Assembly: GCF_900637295.1 (NCBI RefSeq)
Contig: NZ_LR134363.1
Location: 124,001 to 188,000, forward strand
DNA length: 64,000 nt
DNA from: Actinomyces slackii
GTDB taxonomy: Bacteria > Actinomycetota > Actinomycetes > Actinomycetales > Actinomycetaceae
Direction of reading: 5' to 3'
Shown one piece after another: positions 16,606-24,632 of the stretch (its first letter is position 1; each line of letters begins with the position of its first letter). The notes under the pieces were generated by a model. It was not told where the DNA came from. It saw only the letters and a program-made list of their open reading frames with translations, and did not search any database. The position numbers and the translations under genes were made by a program.

Positions 16606-17013
16606 TCACATGACGCCGAGGATCTCGGTGACGAAGACGAGGGTGTCGCCACCCTTGATGCCGGCCTGGGGGACACCGCGGTCCCCGTACCCCAGCTCGG
16701 CGGGGATGGACAGCAGGACGCGCGAGCCCACCCGCTGCCCCACCAGGCCGTCGTCCCAGCCCCGGATGACCATGCCCACACCCACCTGGAAGCTCAGCGG
16801 CTGGCCGCGGTCGTAGGAGTTGTCGAAGACCTGGCCGTCCCAGACCTGGCCCAGGTAGTGGCAGGCGATGTTGTCGCCGGCCTCGACGACCTGTCCGTCG
16901 CCGGCCTCCAGCACCTGGACCTGCAGGCCCTCGGGGGCCTGGGAGCCGGGGAAGGTGAGAGCGGGCTTGGAGCCCTTGTCGCCCTGGACGGTGGGCATGT
17001 TCGTGTTGATCAT
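16606..17013 (-). CDS. FKBP-type peptidyl-prolyl cis-trans isomerase
   Basis: A 135-residue cytoplasmic FKBP. Seen: HYLGQVWDGQVFDNSYDRG at about 52-70, VIRGWDDGLVGQRVGSRVLL near 82-101, IPAELGYGDRG, and VFVTEILGV at the end. These supply the aromatic pocket (Tyr, Asp, Phe, Trp). No signal peptide is present. It catalyses proline isomerisation in protein folding. The ATG lies 6 nt after a TAGGGT box with no ribosome site, so the mRNA is probably leaderless. Confidence 0.95.
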   Translation of the reverse strand: MINTNMPTVQGDKGSKPALTFPGSQAPEGLQVQVLEAGDGQVVEAGDNIACHYLGQVWDGQVFDNSYDRGQPLSFQVGVGMVIRGWDDGLVGQRVGSRVLLSIPAELGYGDRGVPQAGIKGGDTLVFVTEILGVM

Positions 17014-17249
17014 GCCGCCACCCTAGGCCAGTGGGCGGGCCGCGCCGGGCACCGGGGCCTCGGCTCGCGGCGAACCGGCCCTGCCGCCGGGCCGGCCGGC
17101 CGCTCCCCCGGCAGAGTCGGCCCTCCCGGATGCGTCAGGCCGGCCCGGTCTGGGGCGCGCGATGGCGCCGCTCAGAACGAGCCGGCCTGGCAGTGCGGCA
17201 GGAGCAGGACGAGTCGGCCTCCTCGAGCCCCTCAGTCCCCTCAGTCCTC

Positions 17250-18179
17250 TCAGTCGCGGAAGTAGGACAGCAGCCGCAGGAACTCCAGGTACATCCACAC
17301 GATGGTCACCACCAGCCCGAAGGCCGCGGCCCAGGCGTAGCGCTGGGGGATCTGGTTCTCCACGCCGCTCTGGATGTACTCGAAGTCCACCGCCAGCATG
17401 AAGGCGGCCATGACCACCGCCACCAGGCCCAGGATGACGCCCAGCGGGATGCCCATGATCTCGATGCTGCGCAGACCCCACTGCCCGCTGGTGACGCCGA
17501 ACATCATGAGGCCCAGGTTGATGAGGCTGAACAGGGCGTAGCCGCCGATCGCCACGAAGAGCACGCGACGGGCGCGGCCCTGGACCCGGAAGCCGCCGAA
17601 GGCGTAGGCGCACAGCATCGCGACGAAGGTCGCCCCGGTGGCGAGCACGGCCTGCATGACGATGCCCGGGTAGCTGTACTCCATGTAGCCCGAGAAGGCT
17701 CCCAGCAGCAGGCCCTCGAAGACCGCGTAGGCGATGATGAGGGCCGGGGAGGGCTTGGACTTGAAGCTGTTGACCAGCCCCAGGACCAGGCCGCCGATCA
17801 GGCCGGCGAACATCGCCATGACGCCCAGGCCCACAGTGGCCGGGGTGGTGATGAGGTTCCAGGACACCGCGCCGACCGCCACGATGACGGCGAACAGGCC
17901 CGCAGTGCGGATGATGACGTCGTCGTAGGTCATCCGGCGCATATCGGCGCTGGTGGCCGACGGCGCCCGGTACTGCGCCTCCATGGAGGCCAGCTGATCA
18001 GGGCTCACGCCGCCGTACTGCTGGGGCATCTGCCCGTAGCCGGTCTGCTGGGGCGCCTGCCCGTAGCCGGGCTGGTAGCCGGGCATGGTCGGGTAGCCGT
18101 TCGGGGTTGTCTGTGCCGCTTCGCGCACGCCGCCGCCCGGTTGGAAGGCCGAGCTGCGGCTGAAGTAGGGGTTGCTCAT
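17250..18179 (-). CDS. Bax inhibitor-1/YccA family membrane protein
   Basis: A 309-residue protein with a disordered Gly/Gln/Tyr/Pro-rich N-terminus (about 1-80) followed by seven membrane segments between about 88 and 300. The segments contain the family motifs GLVLGLVNSF, YAVFEGLLLGAFS and LAVDFEYIQSG. In other bacteria the family forms pH-dependent calcium leak channels; the role here is inferred only at family level. AAGGAGA lies upstream of the chosen ATG. It is single and leftward. Confidence 0.88.
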   Translation of the reverse strand: MSNPYFSRSSAFQPGGGVREAAQTTPNGYPTMPGYQPGYGQAPQQTGYGQMPQQYGGVSPDQLASMEAQYRAPSATSADMRRMTYDDVIIRTAGLFAVIVAVGAVSWNLITTPATVGLGVMAMFAGLIGGLVLGLVNSFKSKPSPALIIAYAVFEGLLLGAFSGYMEYSYPGIVMQAVLATGATFVAMLCAYAFGGFRVQGRARRVLFVAIGGYALFSLINLGLMMFGVTSGQWGLRSIEIMGIPLGVILGLVAVVMAAFMLAVDFEYIQSGVENQIPQRYAWAAAFGLVVTIVWMYLEFLRLLSYFRD

Positions 18180-18316
18180 ATGGTCTCCTTGGTTCGGGGC
18201 TGCGGGACCTGTCCGCGCAGCGGCCCGGCGCATGCGCGGGCCTCACCGGGCCCAACACCGGAACTGGGCTCATTATGCCCGCAGCCCCGGATCGCAGAAA
18301 GCCCGCGCGCGCCGCC

Positions 18317-18390
18317 TCGCCAGGCCTCGCCCTATCTCCCCAGGCCTCGCCAGGCCTCGCCCCATCTCCCCAGGCCTCCCCAGGCCTCCC
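18317..18390 (+). repeat. CCAGGCCTCGCC-type tandem repeats
   Basis: Irregular short repeats built from CCAGGCCTCGCC, CCCATCTCCC and CAGGCCTCCC lie between two divergent genes. They look like slippage-derived low-complexity sequence. No gene seen. Confidence 0.7.
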
Positions 18391-18450
18391 CGGGTGCACG
18401 GGTACCGGAGCTGCTGGCGCTCACACGCATCTTGGGGCAGACTCCTGGCC

Positions 18451-19065
18451 ATGCGCGCACGCACTCTGTTCCTCATCCCCGCGCTACCCCTTCTCGCGCT
18501 CGGGATCACCGCCTGCCAGACCTACACGCCAATCGCCATCACCAGCGTGGAGCCATCCAAGGGCGCATCCGACAGCGCATCCGAGAGCCCCTCCGAGTCC
18601 CCCTCCCCCGAGCCTGAGGACTCCCCCACCCCGAGCCCCACCTCGTCTCCGGACTCCACTCCTGAGAGCGTCGCCATCACCAGCCTGTCCGTCGGGGACT
18701 GCATCCTCAACCCCGGCGAGAACTCCGGCGCCACGATGGAGCGGGTCGATTGCGGCGTCTCGCACTACGGCGAGATGTTCTACACCGGGACCTCAGGATT
18801 GACCGACTACGACGAGACCAGCCTGACCGATGAGATCCAGCTGGCCTGCGAAAGCGCCATGACCAGTTACATGGCTCCTGGCAGCACCGATGGCTACTCC
18901 TTCAAGTACTGGTACCCCCAGGCAACGGCGTGGGCGGCGGGCAACCACGACTACTACTGCGTCGCCATCAAGGAGGACGAAACCGATTTCACCGGCACGC
19001 TCAAGGGCGGAGGCTCGGACGGGGGCTCAGGCGGGGGCTCGGGCGGAGGCAGCGAGACCACCTGA
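18451..19065 (+). CDS. Secreted lipoprotein with septum-formation-like domain
   Basis: A 204-residue predicted lipoprotein. Residues 1-22 form a signal peptide with lipobox GITAC; then comes a Ser/Pro/Glu-rich linker (about 35-70), a compact domain starting LSVGDCI at about 76 with paired cysteines (GDC, RVDC, LAC, YYC), and a Gly/Ser-rich tail. The GDC start and cysteine pattern resemble the actinobacterial septum-formation domain (PF13845 type). A CAGACT box 7 nt before the ATG and no ribosome site suggest a leaderless mRNA. Function not established. Confidence 0.75.
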   Translation: MRARTLFLIPALPLLALGITACQTYTPIAITSVEPSKGASDSASESPSESPSPEPEDSPTPSPTSSPDSTPESVAITSLSVGDCILNPGENSGATMERVDCGVSHYGEMFYTGTSGLTDYDETSLTDEIQLACESAMTSYMAPGSTDGYSFKYWYPQATAWAAGNHDYYCVAIKEDETDFTGTLKGGGSDGGSGGGSGGGSETT

Positions 19066-19419
19066 GCCCAGCGGCTCTGAACCTGCGCCGTCGCGAGGAG
19101 CGCAGCGCACCGCAACCTCCTCCCCTCGGAGGACCACTCTCCACCACCGGTCCCGGAGGCTCCCGGAAGCGCTTTCCTCTCCCTGGCCGATTACTCTGAC
19201 ACCGCGCCCTTCCTAGCCTGATGCCAGCGAGCCGGACCAGCATTCCGGCCACCGGAGCATCCCGGGCACGAAAGTCGCGCACCACGATCGGAGCGGTCGG
19301 TCTGACCAACCTGGCCGTGACGCCTCAGCGCGACCGCGCCGCGACGGCCACAACGACCGCCGTCGCGCCCAGGGCCCTGGTGCCGCTGCTGTCCAACCGG
19401 CTCGCCCTCCCCCACCGGG
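19066..19419 (+). other. Intergenic region upstream of the NarL-type kinase
   Basis: About 350 bp without a supported gene. It contains GGAAGCGCTTTCC at 19165-19177, a near-palindrome resembling LacI/CcpA-family operators; this is a weak call. Codon bias in the last 200 bp is somewhat gene-like in frame with a 68-codon ORF, but there is no ribosome site and it overlaps the next gene, so I do not call it. Confidence 0.4.
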
Positions 19420-21387
19420 ATGCCTGAGCACAATCGCGAGGACACGCGCATGACCACCCTGACCGAGCCGGAGCACTCCAGCTCCACCTACGCTGACCGA
19501 CCGTCACCGGGCGCAAGCGGCGGTCAGCGGCCCCTCATCGCGCGGACCGAGCCCTCCCGAGCCCAGGGCCGGCCGCCGGCGGACTCCCCCAGCCTCTACC
19601 TCCTCAGGGCAGCCGCCCAGGCCATGCCCAGCCTGTCCGGGCAGCACTCCGACCCCCGTGCGCGCACGATCCTGCCCGGCAATGACACACTTGCCCCGAT
19701 GCCTTCCTCCTTCACGCATGCGCACCCGGGCCCGGCAGCCTCCGCGGCCCGCTCGACGCTCCTTGGCCGACTGAAGGACTGGCGCCTCAACCACCCCATC
19801 CAGGTCGACGCCCTGCTCGCCCTGGGATTCCTGGTGATCGGCGCCCTGTGGGCCCTGCTGGCGGCCACCAGCACCCGGGTGTACAGGACCACGCCCCCTG
19901 ACGCACTGAGCATCATCCCGGTGCCCGTCGCGACTCTGCTCGTCGTCGCTGCCGCCCTGGCGCTGCGGCGCCGCGCCCCCCTGGCCTGCGGGGCGGTCGT
20001 CCTGGCGGCCTCGCCACTGGCCATCGTGTTCATGAAGTACGTGATGGGCCGTGGGGCCGACACCGTCGAATACGGCCTCTACCTCATGATCCTGCCCGTC
20101 CTGCTGAGCATCTCCATCTCCGTGGGGACTGTGAGCTCCCACAGCCGGATCTCCACCTCCTGGGCGGGCTGGGTGGTCGCCACCATGATCCCGCCCCTCA
20201 CCTTCCTCCTCATCGGCGAGGCCGATCCCCTGACCCCGACCGAGCAGGCGCGCGAGTGGACCCCCTACGCCGTCATCTTCCTGGCGGCGCAACTCGTGGG
20301 CCTGTCCGCCCGGTCCAACCGCATGCGCCTGGAGGAGGCGGAGGCGCGCTCGGTGCGCCTCGCCCTGGCCCGCGAGCAGAGCGCCCTGCTCGCCGCCGCC
20401 GAGGAGCGCAGCCGGATCGCCCGGGAGATGCACGACGTCGTGGCCCACTCCCTGGCCGTCATGATCACCATGGCCGACGGCGCCAGTGCCACCATCGATC
20501 GTAAGCCGGAGCAGGCCAAGCAGGCCCTGGAGATGCTCTCCGAGGCCGGCCGCACCGCCCTGGCCGACACCCGGCGCCTGGTGGGCGTGCTGCGCGAGGA
20601 CCCCAGTGTGTCCACCAGGCACTCCGAGCAGTCCGGTCACTCGGCCTCCGGCGCTGCCAGCACTGCTGGCACTGACCCCACCGAGCCCACTGAGCCCGCC
20701 GAGCCCGCTGGCCCGGCGGGGCCCCGCCCCGAGGGCGACCAGGCTGGGGCGACCGGGGGGCGCTGGCACCGCAAGGCCCGTCGTCGCACGGGCGGCGATG
20801 CGCCCGCCTCGGCAGCCGGCCCCCAGGTGCGCGACCTGCCCATGCCCGAGTTCGCCCCACCGGGGACCGTCGCCCCCATCGAGCCCAGCGCGCCGATCGA
20901 GGACCTGCGCCACCAGGCCACCTCCGACAGCACCGACCCCACCACCGGGACCCTGCCCACCGCACCGGCACCCGAGCAGGCCGATATCGGCGCCCTGGTC
21001 GCCCGCTTCACCAAGGCCGGCGTGCCGGTGTCCTACTCCTGGTCGGGCAGGGACCTGCCCGACGACAAGGCGCTGCAGCTGACGCTGTTCCGCATCGCGC
21101 AGGAGGCGCTGACCAATGTGCTGCGCTACGCCCCCACCACCTGCGCGGTGACGGTCGCCGTCGAGCGGCACAACGGGACCGTCGTGCTGACCGTTGACAA
21201 TGAGGCCGCTCCCGGAAGCCGGCCCATGCACGGCTCGGGCAAGGGCCTGATCGGCATGCGCGAGCGCGCGGCGGTCTATGGTGGGTCTGTGCAGGCCGGG
21301 CCCACCGCCTCCGGGTGGCAGGTGCGCGCGGTCCTGCGCTGGGATGAGAACGACGAAGGAGCCTCCTCATGGCAGACGCCCCTGTGA
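19420..21387 (+). CDS. Sensor histidine kinase, NarL/DesK-like class
   Basis: A 655-residue membrane kinase. A disordered N-terminus (about 1-115) is followed by five membrane segments (about 125-300), the HisKA_3 dimerisation domain with phospho-acceptor REMHDVVAH at 333-341, and a HATPase domain from about 545 (RIAQEALTNVLRYA, GKGLIGMRERA). Between them is an unusual Pro/Ala/Glu/Thr-rich insertion of about 130 residues (400-530) that separates the two catalytic domains. The true start is uncertain: ATG at 19420 or 19450, neither with a good ribosome site. It overlaps the response-regulator gene by 19 nt, so the two form one system. Confidence 0.9.
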   Translation: MPEHNREDTRMTTLTEPEHSSSTYADRPSPGASGGQRPLIARTEPSRAQGRPPADSPSLYLLRAAAQAMPSLSGQHSDPRARTILPGNDTLAPMPSSFTHAHPGPAASAARSTLLGRLKDWRLNHPIQVDALLALGFLVIGALWALLAATSTRVYRTTPPDALSIIPVPVATLLVVAAALALRRRAPLACGAVVLAASPLAIVFMKYVMGRGADTVEYGLYLMILPVLLSISISVGTVSSHSRISTSWAGWVVATMIPPLTFLLIGEADPLTPTEQAREWTPYAVIFLAAQLVGLSARSNRMRLEEAEARSVRLALAREQSALLAAAEERSRIAREMHDVVAHSLAVMITMADGASATIDRKPEQAKQALEMLSEAGRTALADTRRLVGVLREDPSVSTRHSEQSGHSASGAASTAGTDPTEPTEPAEPAGPAGPRPEGDQAGATGGRWHRKARRRTGGDAPASAAGPQVRDLPMPEFAPPGTVAPIEPSAPIEDLRHQATSDSTDPTTGTLPTAPAPEQADIGALVARFTKAGVPVSYSWSGRDLPDDKALQLTLFRIAQEALTNVLRYAPTTCAVTVAVERHNGTVVLTVDNEAAPGSRPMHGSGKGLIGMRERAAVYGGSVQAGPTASGWQVRAVLRWDENDEGASSWQTPL

Positions 21388-22091
21388 GCAGCTCTGCTGC
21401 CGACTCCGAGCAGGAGGAGGCACGCAGCGTCAGCGTGGTCCTGGCTGACGACCAGGCCCTCATGCGGATGGGCTTCCGCATGGTGCTCGACGCCGAGAAC
21501 GGGATCGAGGTGGTCGGGGAGGCCTCTGATGGCGCCACCGCCATCGCCCAGGCCCGTGCCCTGCGCCCCGACGTCATCCTCATGGATGTGCGCATGCCCG
21601 GCATGAACGGGATCGAGGCCACCGAGGTCATCGTGCGCGAGTGCCCCGGCACCCGCATCCTCATCCTGACCACCTTCGATCTGGATGAGTACGCCTTCTC
21701 CGGCCTGCGCGCCGGGGCCTCCGGCTTCCTGCTCAAGGACACCCGGCCCACCGAGCTCGCCGAGGCCATCCGCACCGTGGCCTCGGGGGAGGCCGTCGTC
21801 TCCCCGCGCATCACGCAGCGCATGCTGGAGATGTTCGCCACCGCCCTGCCCGATGCCGGCACCAGTGCCGCCGGATCCGGCGAGGACCCGCGGATCGCCT
21901 CCCTGACGCCCCGGGAGCGCGAGATCCTCGTGCTCATGGCCCGCGGGATGTCCAACGCGGAGATCGCCGACCACCTCGTGGTCTCCGCGACCACCGTGAA
22001 GACCCATGTGGGCAATGTGCTGGCCAAGCTGGATGTGCGCGACCGCGTGCAGGCCGTCGTCGTCGCCTACGAGACCGGCCTCATGACCTGA
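21369..22091 (+). CDS. Response regulator, NarL/LuxR family
   Basis: A 240-residue transcription factor. The receiver domain at about 15-135 has acidic residues ADDQ, phospho-acceptor Asp in ILMDVRMPG, Thr in LTTF and Lys in LLKD. A LuxR-type HTH at about 175-230 follows (LTPREREILVLMARGMS, ATTVKTHVGNVLAKL). It should be phosphorylated by the kinase encoded just upstream. The target genes are not evident. Its stop codon is the first base triplet of a 76-bp hairpin that ends at the stop codon of convergent pth. Confidence 0.95.
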   Translation: MADAPVSSSAADSEQEEARSVSVVLADDQALMRMGFRMVLDAENGIEVVGEASDGATAIAQARALRPDVILMDVRMPGMNGIEATEVIVRECPGTRILILTTFDLDEYAFSGLRAGASGFLLKDTRPTELAEAIRTVASGEAVVSPRITQRMLEMFATALPDAGTSAAGSGEDPRIASLTPREREILVLMARGMSNAEIADHLVVSATTVKTHVGNVLAKLDVRDRVQAVVVAYETGLMT

Positions 22092-22164
22092 CTCCGCCAA
22101 TTTGCGTGAGTTCGTGCTTTTCCAGGCCCGGAGAAGTACGAACTCACGCAAATTGGCGGAGTCA
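22089..22164. terminator. 76-bp stop-to-stop hairpin between convergent genes
   Basis: Arms 22089-22123 and 22130-22164 pair over 35 bp (two G-U wobbles) around the 6-nt loop AGGCCC. The outermost triplets are the TGA of the response regulator and, on the other strand, the TGA of pth. It can serve as a bidirectional terminator; the length and AT-richer arms (CCAATTTGCGTGAGTTCGT) are far beyond a normal terminator. Confidence 0.85.
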
Positions 22165-22776
22165 CGGGGTGTGGAGGCGCTGCTGGGCCTCCTCGAAGCC
22201 CAGGAGGGCGACCTGCTCGACGGCGTCGGCCGCCCGCTCCAGGGTGACGGCCAGCTCCTCGCGCTCTCGCGCCGGGACATCCGACAGGACGAAGGCCGCG
22301 GGGTCCTGCCGGCCGGGTGGCCTGCCCACGCCCACGCGCAGGCGCGCGTAGTCCTTGGCGCCCAGAACCGAGGAGATCGAGCGCAGGCCGTTGTGGCCGC
22401 CCTCCCCTCCCCCGCGCTTGAGCCGCAGCTCGTGGGCGGGCAGGTCGAGCTCGTCGTGGATGACCAGGAGCCGGTCCGTGCCCACGCCGTAGTAGTTGGC
22501 CAGTGCCTTGACCGGACCGCCCGAGACATTCATGAAGGACGTCGGGGCCGCCAGGATGGCGCGAGGCCCGGGAGCGCCCCCGGGCGCCATGCCCAGGCGC
22601 GCCTCGGCCACGTGGGCGCGGGCCTTATGCGCGGACATCCGGGCCCCGGCACGCCCCGCCAGCACATCGATGACCATATGTCCGATGTTGTGGCGGTTGC
22701 GGGCGTACCGGGGCCCGGGGTTGCCCAGCCCGACGACGAGCCAGGGGTCAGAGCTCACCGGGCTCATTGGGCTCAT
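22162..22776 (-). CDS. pth: Peptidyl-tRNA hydrolase
   Basis: A 204-residue enzyme that releases peptides from peptidyl-tRNAs lost by ribosomes. Seen: [20 protein letters not shown] at 13-33 holding the catalytic His, FMNVSGG near 82, [15 protein letters not shown] near 104-118 with catalytic Asp, and [13 protein letters not shown]. It is the last gene of a leftward run and lies 12 nt after rplY, a conserved actinobacterial pairing. Confidence 0.97.
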   Translation of the reverse strand: MSPMSPVSSDPWLVVGLGNPGPRYARNRHNIGHMVIDVLAGRAGARMSAHKARAHVAEARLGMAPGGAPGPRAILAAPTSFMNVSGGPVKALANYYGVGTDRLLVIHDELDLPAHELRLKRGGGEGGHNGLRSISSVLGAKDYARLRVGVGRPPGRQDPAAFVLSDVPAREREELAVTLERAADAVEQVALLGFEEAQQRLHTP

Positions 22777-22788
22777 CGGCTCACCGAC

Positions 22789-23382
22789 TCACTCGGCCTC
22801 AGGGGCCTCGGGCTCGGCGGGAGCGGCGGTGGCCACGACGTTCTTGTCGGCCACGTTGACCACGGCGGTCTCGGGGTCGGCGACGGCCTGGACGCCCTCG
22901 GGCAGGGTCAGGTCGGCCACGGTCAGGACGGTGCCGCCGGCAACCCCGGTAATGTCGACGTCCAGGGTCTCGGGGATGGAGACCGCGGGAGCCGACAGGG
23001 TCACGTGGGAGGCCTCGATCATGTGGATGGTGCCGGGGGCAGCCTCGCCGACCACGGTGACGGGGACCTCGACCTCAACGCGCTCGGTGAGGTTGACCAG
23101 GAGGAAGTCGACGTGCTGAACGCCGGGGCGGATGGGGTGGCGCTGCACCTCCTTGGCCAGGGCCAGGAGGGTCTCTCCCTCGATGTCGAGCTCGACCAGG
23201 GCGTTGTCGTTGCTGCGCAGGGCCAGACGGGTGGCGTGCTCCTCCAGCAGGAGGTGGCGGGGCTCGGTGCCGTGGCCGTAGACGACGACGGGGACCTGGC
23301 CGGCGCGGCGGGCCTGGCGGGCCGAGCCCTTGCCGAACTCGGTGCGGTTGACGGCCTTGAGGGTGACGGCGTCATTGGTCAT
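22789..23382 (-). CDS. rplY: 50S ribosomal protein L25/general stress protein Ctc
   Basis: A 197-residue CTC-form L25 that binds 5S rRNA. Residues 1-95 form the L25 domain (KGSARQARRAGQVPVVVYGHG), and 96-185 the TL5/CTC C-terminal beta domain; an Ala/Pro/Glu-rich tail ends the protein. AAGGAGC precedes the ATG. A candidate promoter lies about 140 bp upstream, between this gene and the CRISPR-like array. Followed by pth. Confidence 0.97.
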   Translation of the reverse strand: MTNDAVTLKAVNRTEFGKGSARQARRAGQVPVVVYGHGTEPRHLLLEEHATRLALRSNDNALVELDIEGETLLALAKEVQRHPIRPGVQHVDFLLVNLTERVEVEVPVTVVGEAAPGTIHMIEASHVTLSAPAVSIPETLDVDITGVAGGTVLTVADLTLPEGVQAVADPETAVVNVADKNVVATAAPAEPEAPEAE

Positions 23383-23520
23383 GGTGCGCTCCTTGTGCTC
23401 ATGCGGGGCGCGGGCCCCGCTGGTGGTCCGGCGGGCGCGAGGACGCGCAGTGCCGCGGGCACCACCACGTCGATCACGGATGCGCGCCGTTGGCGCGTCC
23501 CTCGCCGGGGCAACTCGGGA

Positions 23521-23549
23521 AGTTTATCCCACCGGCCGGCCCCTCCCAA
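23521..23549 (-). promoter_or_regulatory. Candidate promoter of rplY-pth
   Basis: On the minus strand TTGGGA (23544-23549) and TAAACT (23521-23526) are separated by 17 bp, about 140 bp before rplY. It sits in the only AT-rich patch of this gap. If real, rplY-pth have their own promoter downstream of aroD and the array. Confidence 0.4.
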
Positions 23550-23579
23550 TGCGGTGGTCCTCACGCCGGCGCCCCGAAG

Positions 23580-23730
23580 CCCCGGCGCCCCGCCGGCGCG
23601 GACGGGATCGAACAGGAAAACCGACAGCCCTCCACCGAATCCCCGGCGCCCCGCCGGCGCGGACGGGATGCCCGACGGCTACATGACCGTGATCACCAGC
23701 CACCCGGCGCCCCGCCGGCGCGGGCGGGGT
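23580..23730. CRISPR. Three-repeat CRISPR-like array (29-bp repeats, 32-bp spacers)
   Basis: Two identical 29-bp repeats (23580-23608, 23641-23669; start CCCCGGCGCCCCGCC, end GGCGCGGACGGGAT) and a third with three substitutions (23702-23730) enclose two different spacers of exactly 32 bp (23609-23640 and 23670-23701). The 29/32 geometry and the CCCCGC...GCGG hairpin are those of type I-E arrays; the degenerate end repeat marks the trailer end at 23730, touching the aroD stop codon. No cas gene is in the window. Coordinates fit perfectly, so chance is unlikely, but functionality is unknown. Confidence 0.7.
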
Positions 23731-24587
23731 CAGGGCGCCAGGAGCGCCAGGACGCGGCGGACCTCCTCGATGGGCAGCTGGCCGGGCGCCGAGGCGGGCC
23801 CGGAGGCGACGGCGAAGGTGAGGGCCGAGCCGAAGACCGGGGCCACCCGGCTCACCGCCCCAAGGGCCCCCATGGAGATGGCGGCCACGGGGATGGACAG
23901 CCGGGCCTGTGCTCGCGCGCCCACGCCCAGCAGACGGACGACATCGGCGCCGTCGGCGGGCATCACGGCGATCTTCGCCAGGTCAGCGCCGTGGGAGGCC
24001 ATCGCGGACAGGACCGCCTCCATCCGCGCATCGGGGGGCGTGGCGACGACGTCGTGGAAGGAGCCCACCACATCGATCCCGAGCCCATGGGCCGCAGCCG
24101 CCACCGCGGCCAGGCAGCCCCGCTCGACCTCCACGTCGATCGCCGCCACCGCCGCCGCCACCGCTGCCGTCCCGCCTGTCCCGGCAACCCCCTCCAGGAG
24201 GCTCAGGAGGAGGGCCTCGTAGTCGCCGTCGGGCAGGGCGACCCGACCGCCCTCAGCCCGGGTGCGGCAGGTCAGCAGCAGGGGCGCGCCGGCACCGGCC
24301 ACCGCCAGGCAGGCCTCCAGCGCCGCCCGGCAGGCCTCGGCCGTGCCCGCCTCGCCCGACCCGCCGGACCCGCCCGACCCATCAGCCCCGGTCGGCTCAC
24401 CCAGGGCGCGGGCGACGCCGTCGAGCAGGTCGAGGCGCAGCTCGAGCACGTCGGCACCGGCGGCGACGGCGCTGCGGGCCTGGTCGGCCGCCTCGGCGGG
24501 GCCGGGCCCGGTCAGGGAGACGACGATGGCCGGCGCCCCCGCGCCGATGCGCGCGCCTCCCCACCTCAGGGTTCGGGTCTCCTTCAT
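23730..24587 (-). CDS. aroD: 3-dehydroquinate dehydratase, type I
   Basis: A 285-residue type I dehydroquinase, third step of the shikimate pathway. Seen: ADVLELRLDLLD near 44-55 (substrate-binding Glu/Arg), GSFHD near 178 (catalytic His), LAKIAVMP near 205 (Schiff-base Lys) and PVAAISMG near 240. A Gly/Ser/Ala-rich insertion sits around 65-80. GAGAGGAGCG precedes the ATG. It lies 45 nt after ppx in the same leftward run. Its stop codon overlaps the last repeat of the CRISPR-like array. Confidence 0.93.
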   Translation of the reverse strand: MKETRTLRWGGARIGAGAPAIVVSLTGPGPAEAADQARSAVAAGADVLELRLDLLDGVARALGEPTGADGSGGSGGSGEAGTAEACRAALEACLAVAGAGAPLLLTCRTRAEGGRVALPDGDYEALLLSLLEGVAGTGGTAAVAAAVAAIDVEVERGCLAAVAAAAHGLGIDVVGSFHDVVATPPDARMEAVLSAMASHGADLAKIAVMPADGADVVRLLGVGARAQARLSIPVAAISMGALGAVSRVAPVFGSALTFAVASGPASAPGQLPIEEVRRVLALLAP

Positions 24588-24632
24588 GCTCGCTCCTCTC
24601 GATCCGCCTCAGGGCTCGGTGATGCGCCGGGC

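Noticed and set aside
19165-19177. GGAAGCGCTTTCC as a LacI/CcpA operator
   Set aside because: Imperfect palindrome, no linked LacI-family gene and no sugar genes; noted in the intergenic entry only.
19221-19427. A 68-codon ORF upstream of the NarL-type kinase
   Set aside because: No ribosome site or -10 box at the right distance, Ala/Thr/Arg-rich, and it runs into the kinase gene.
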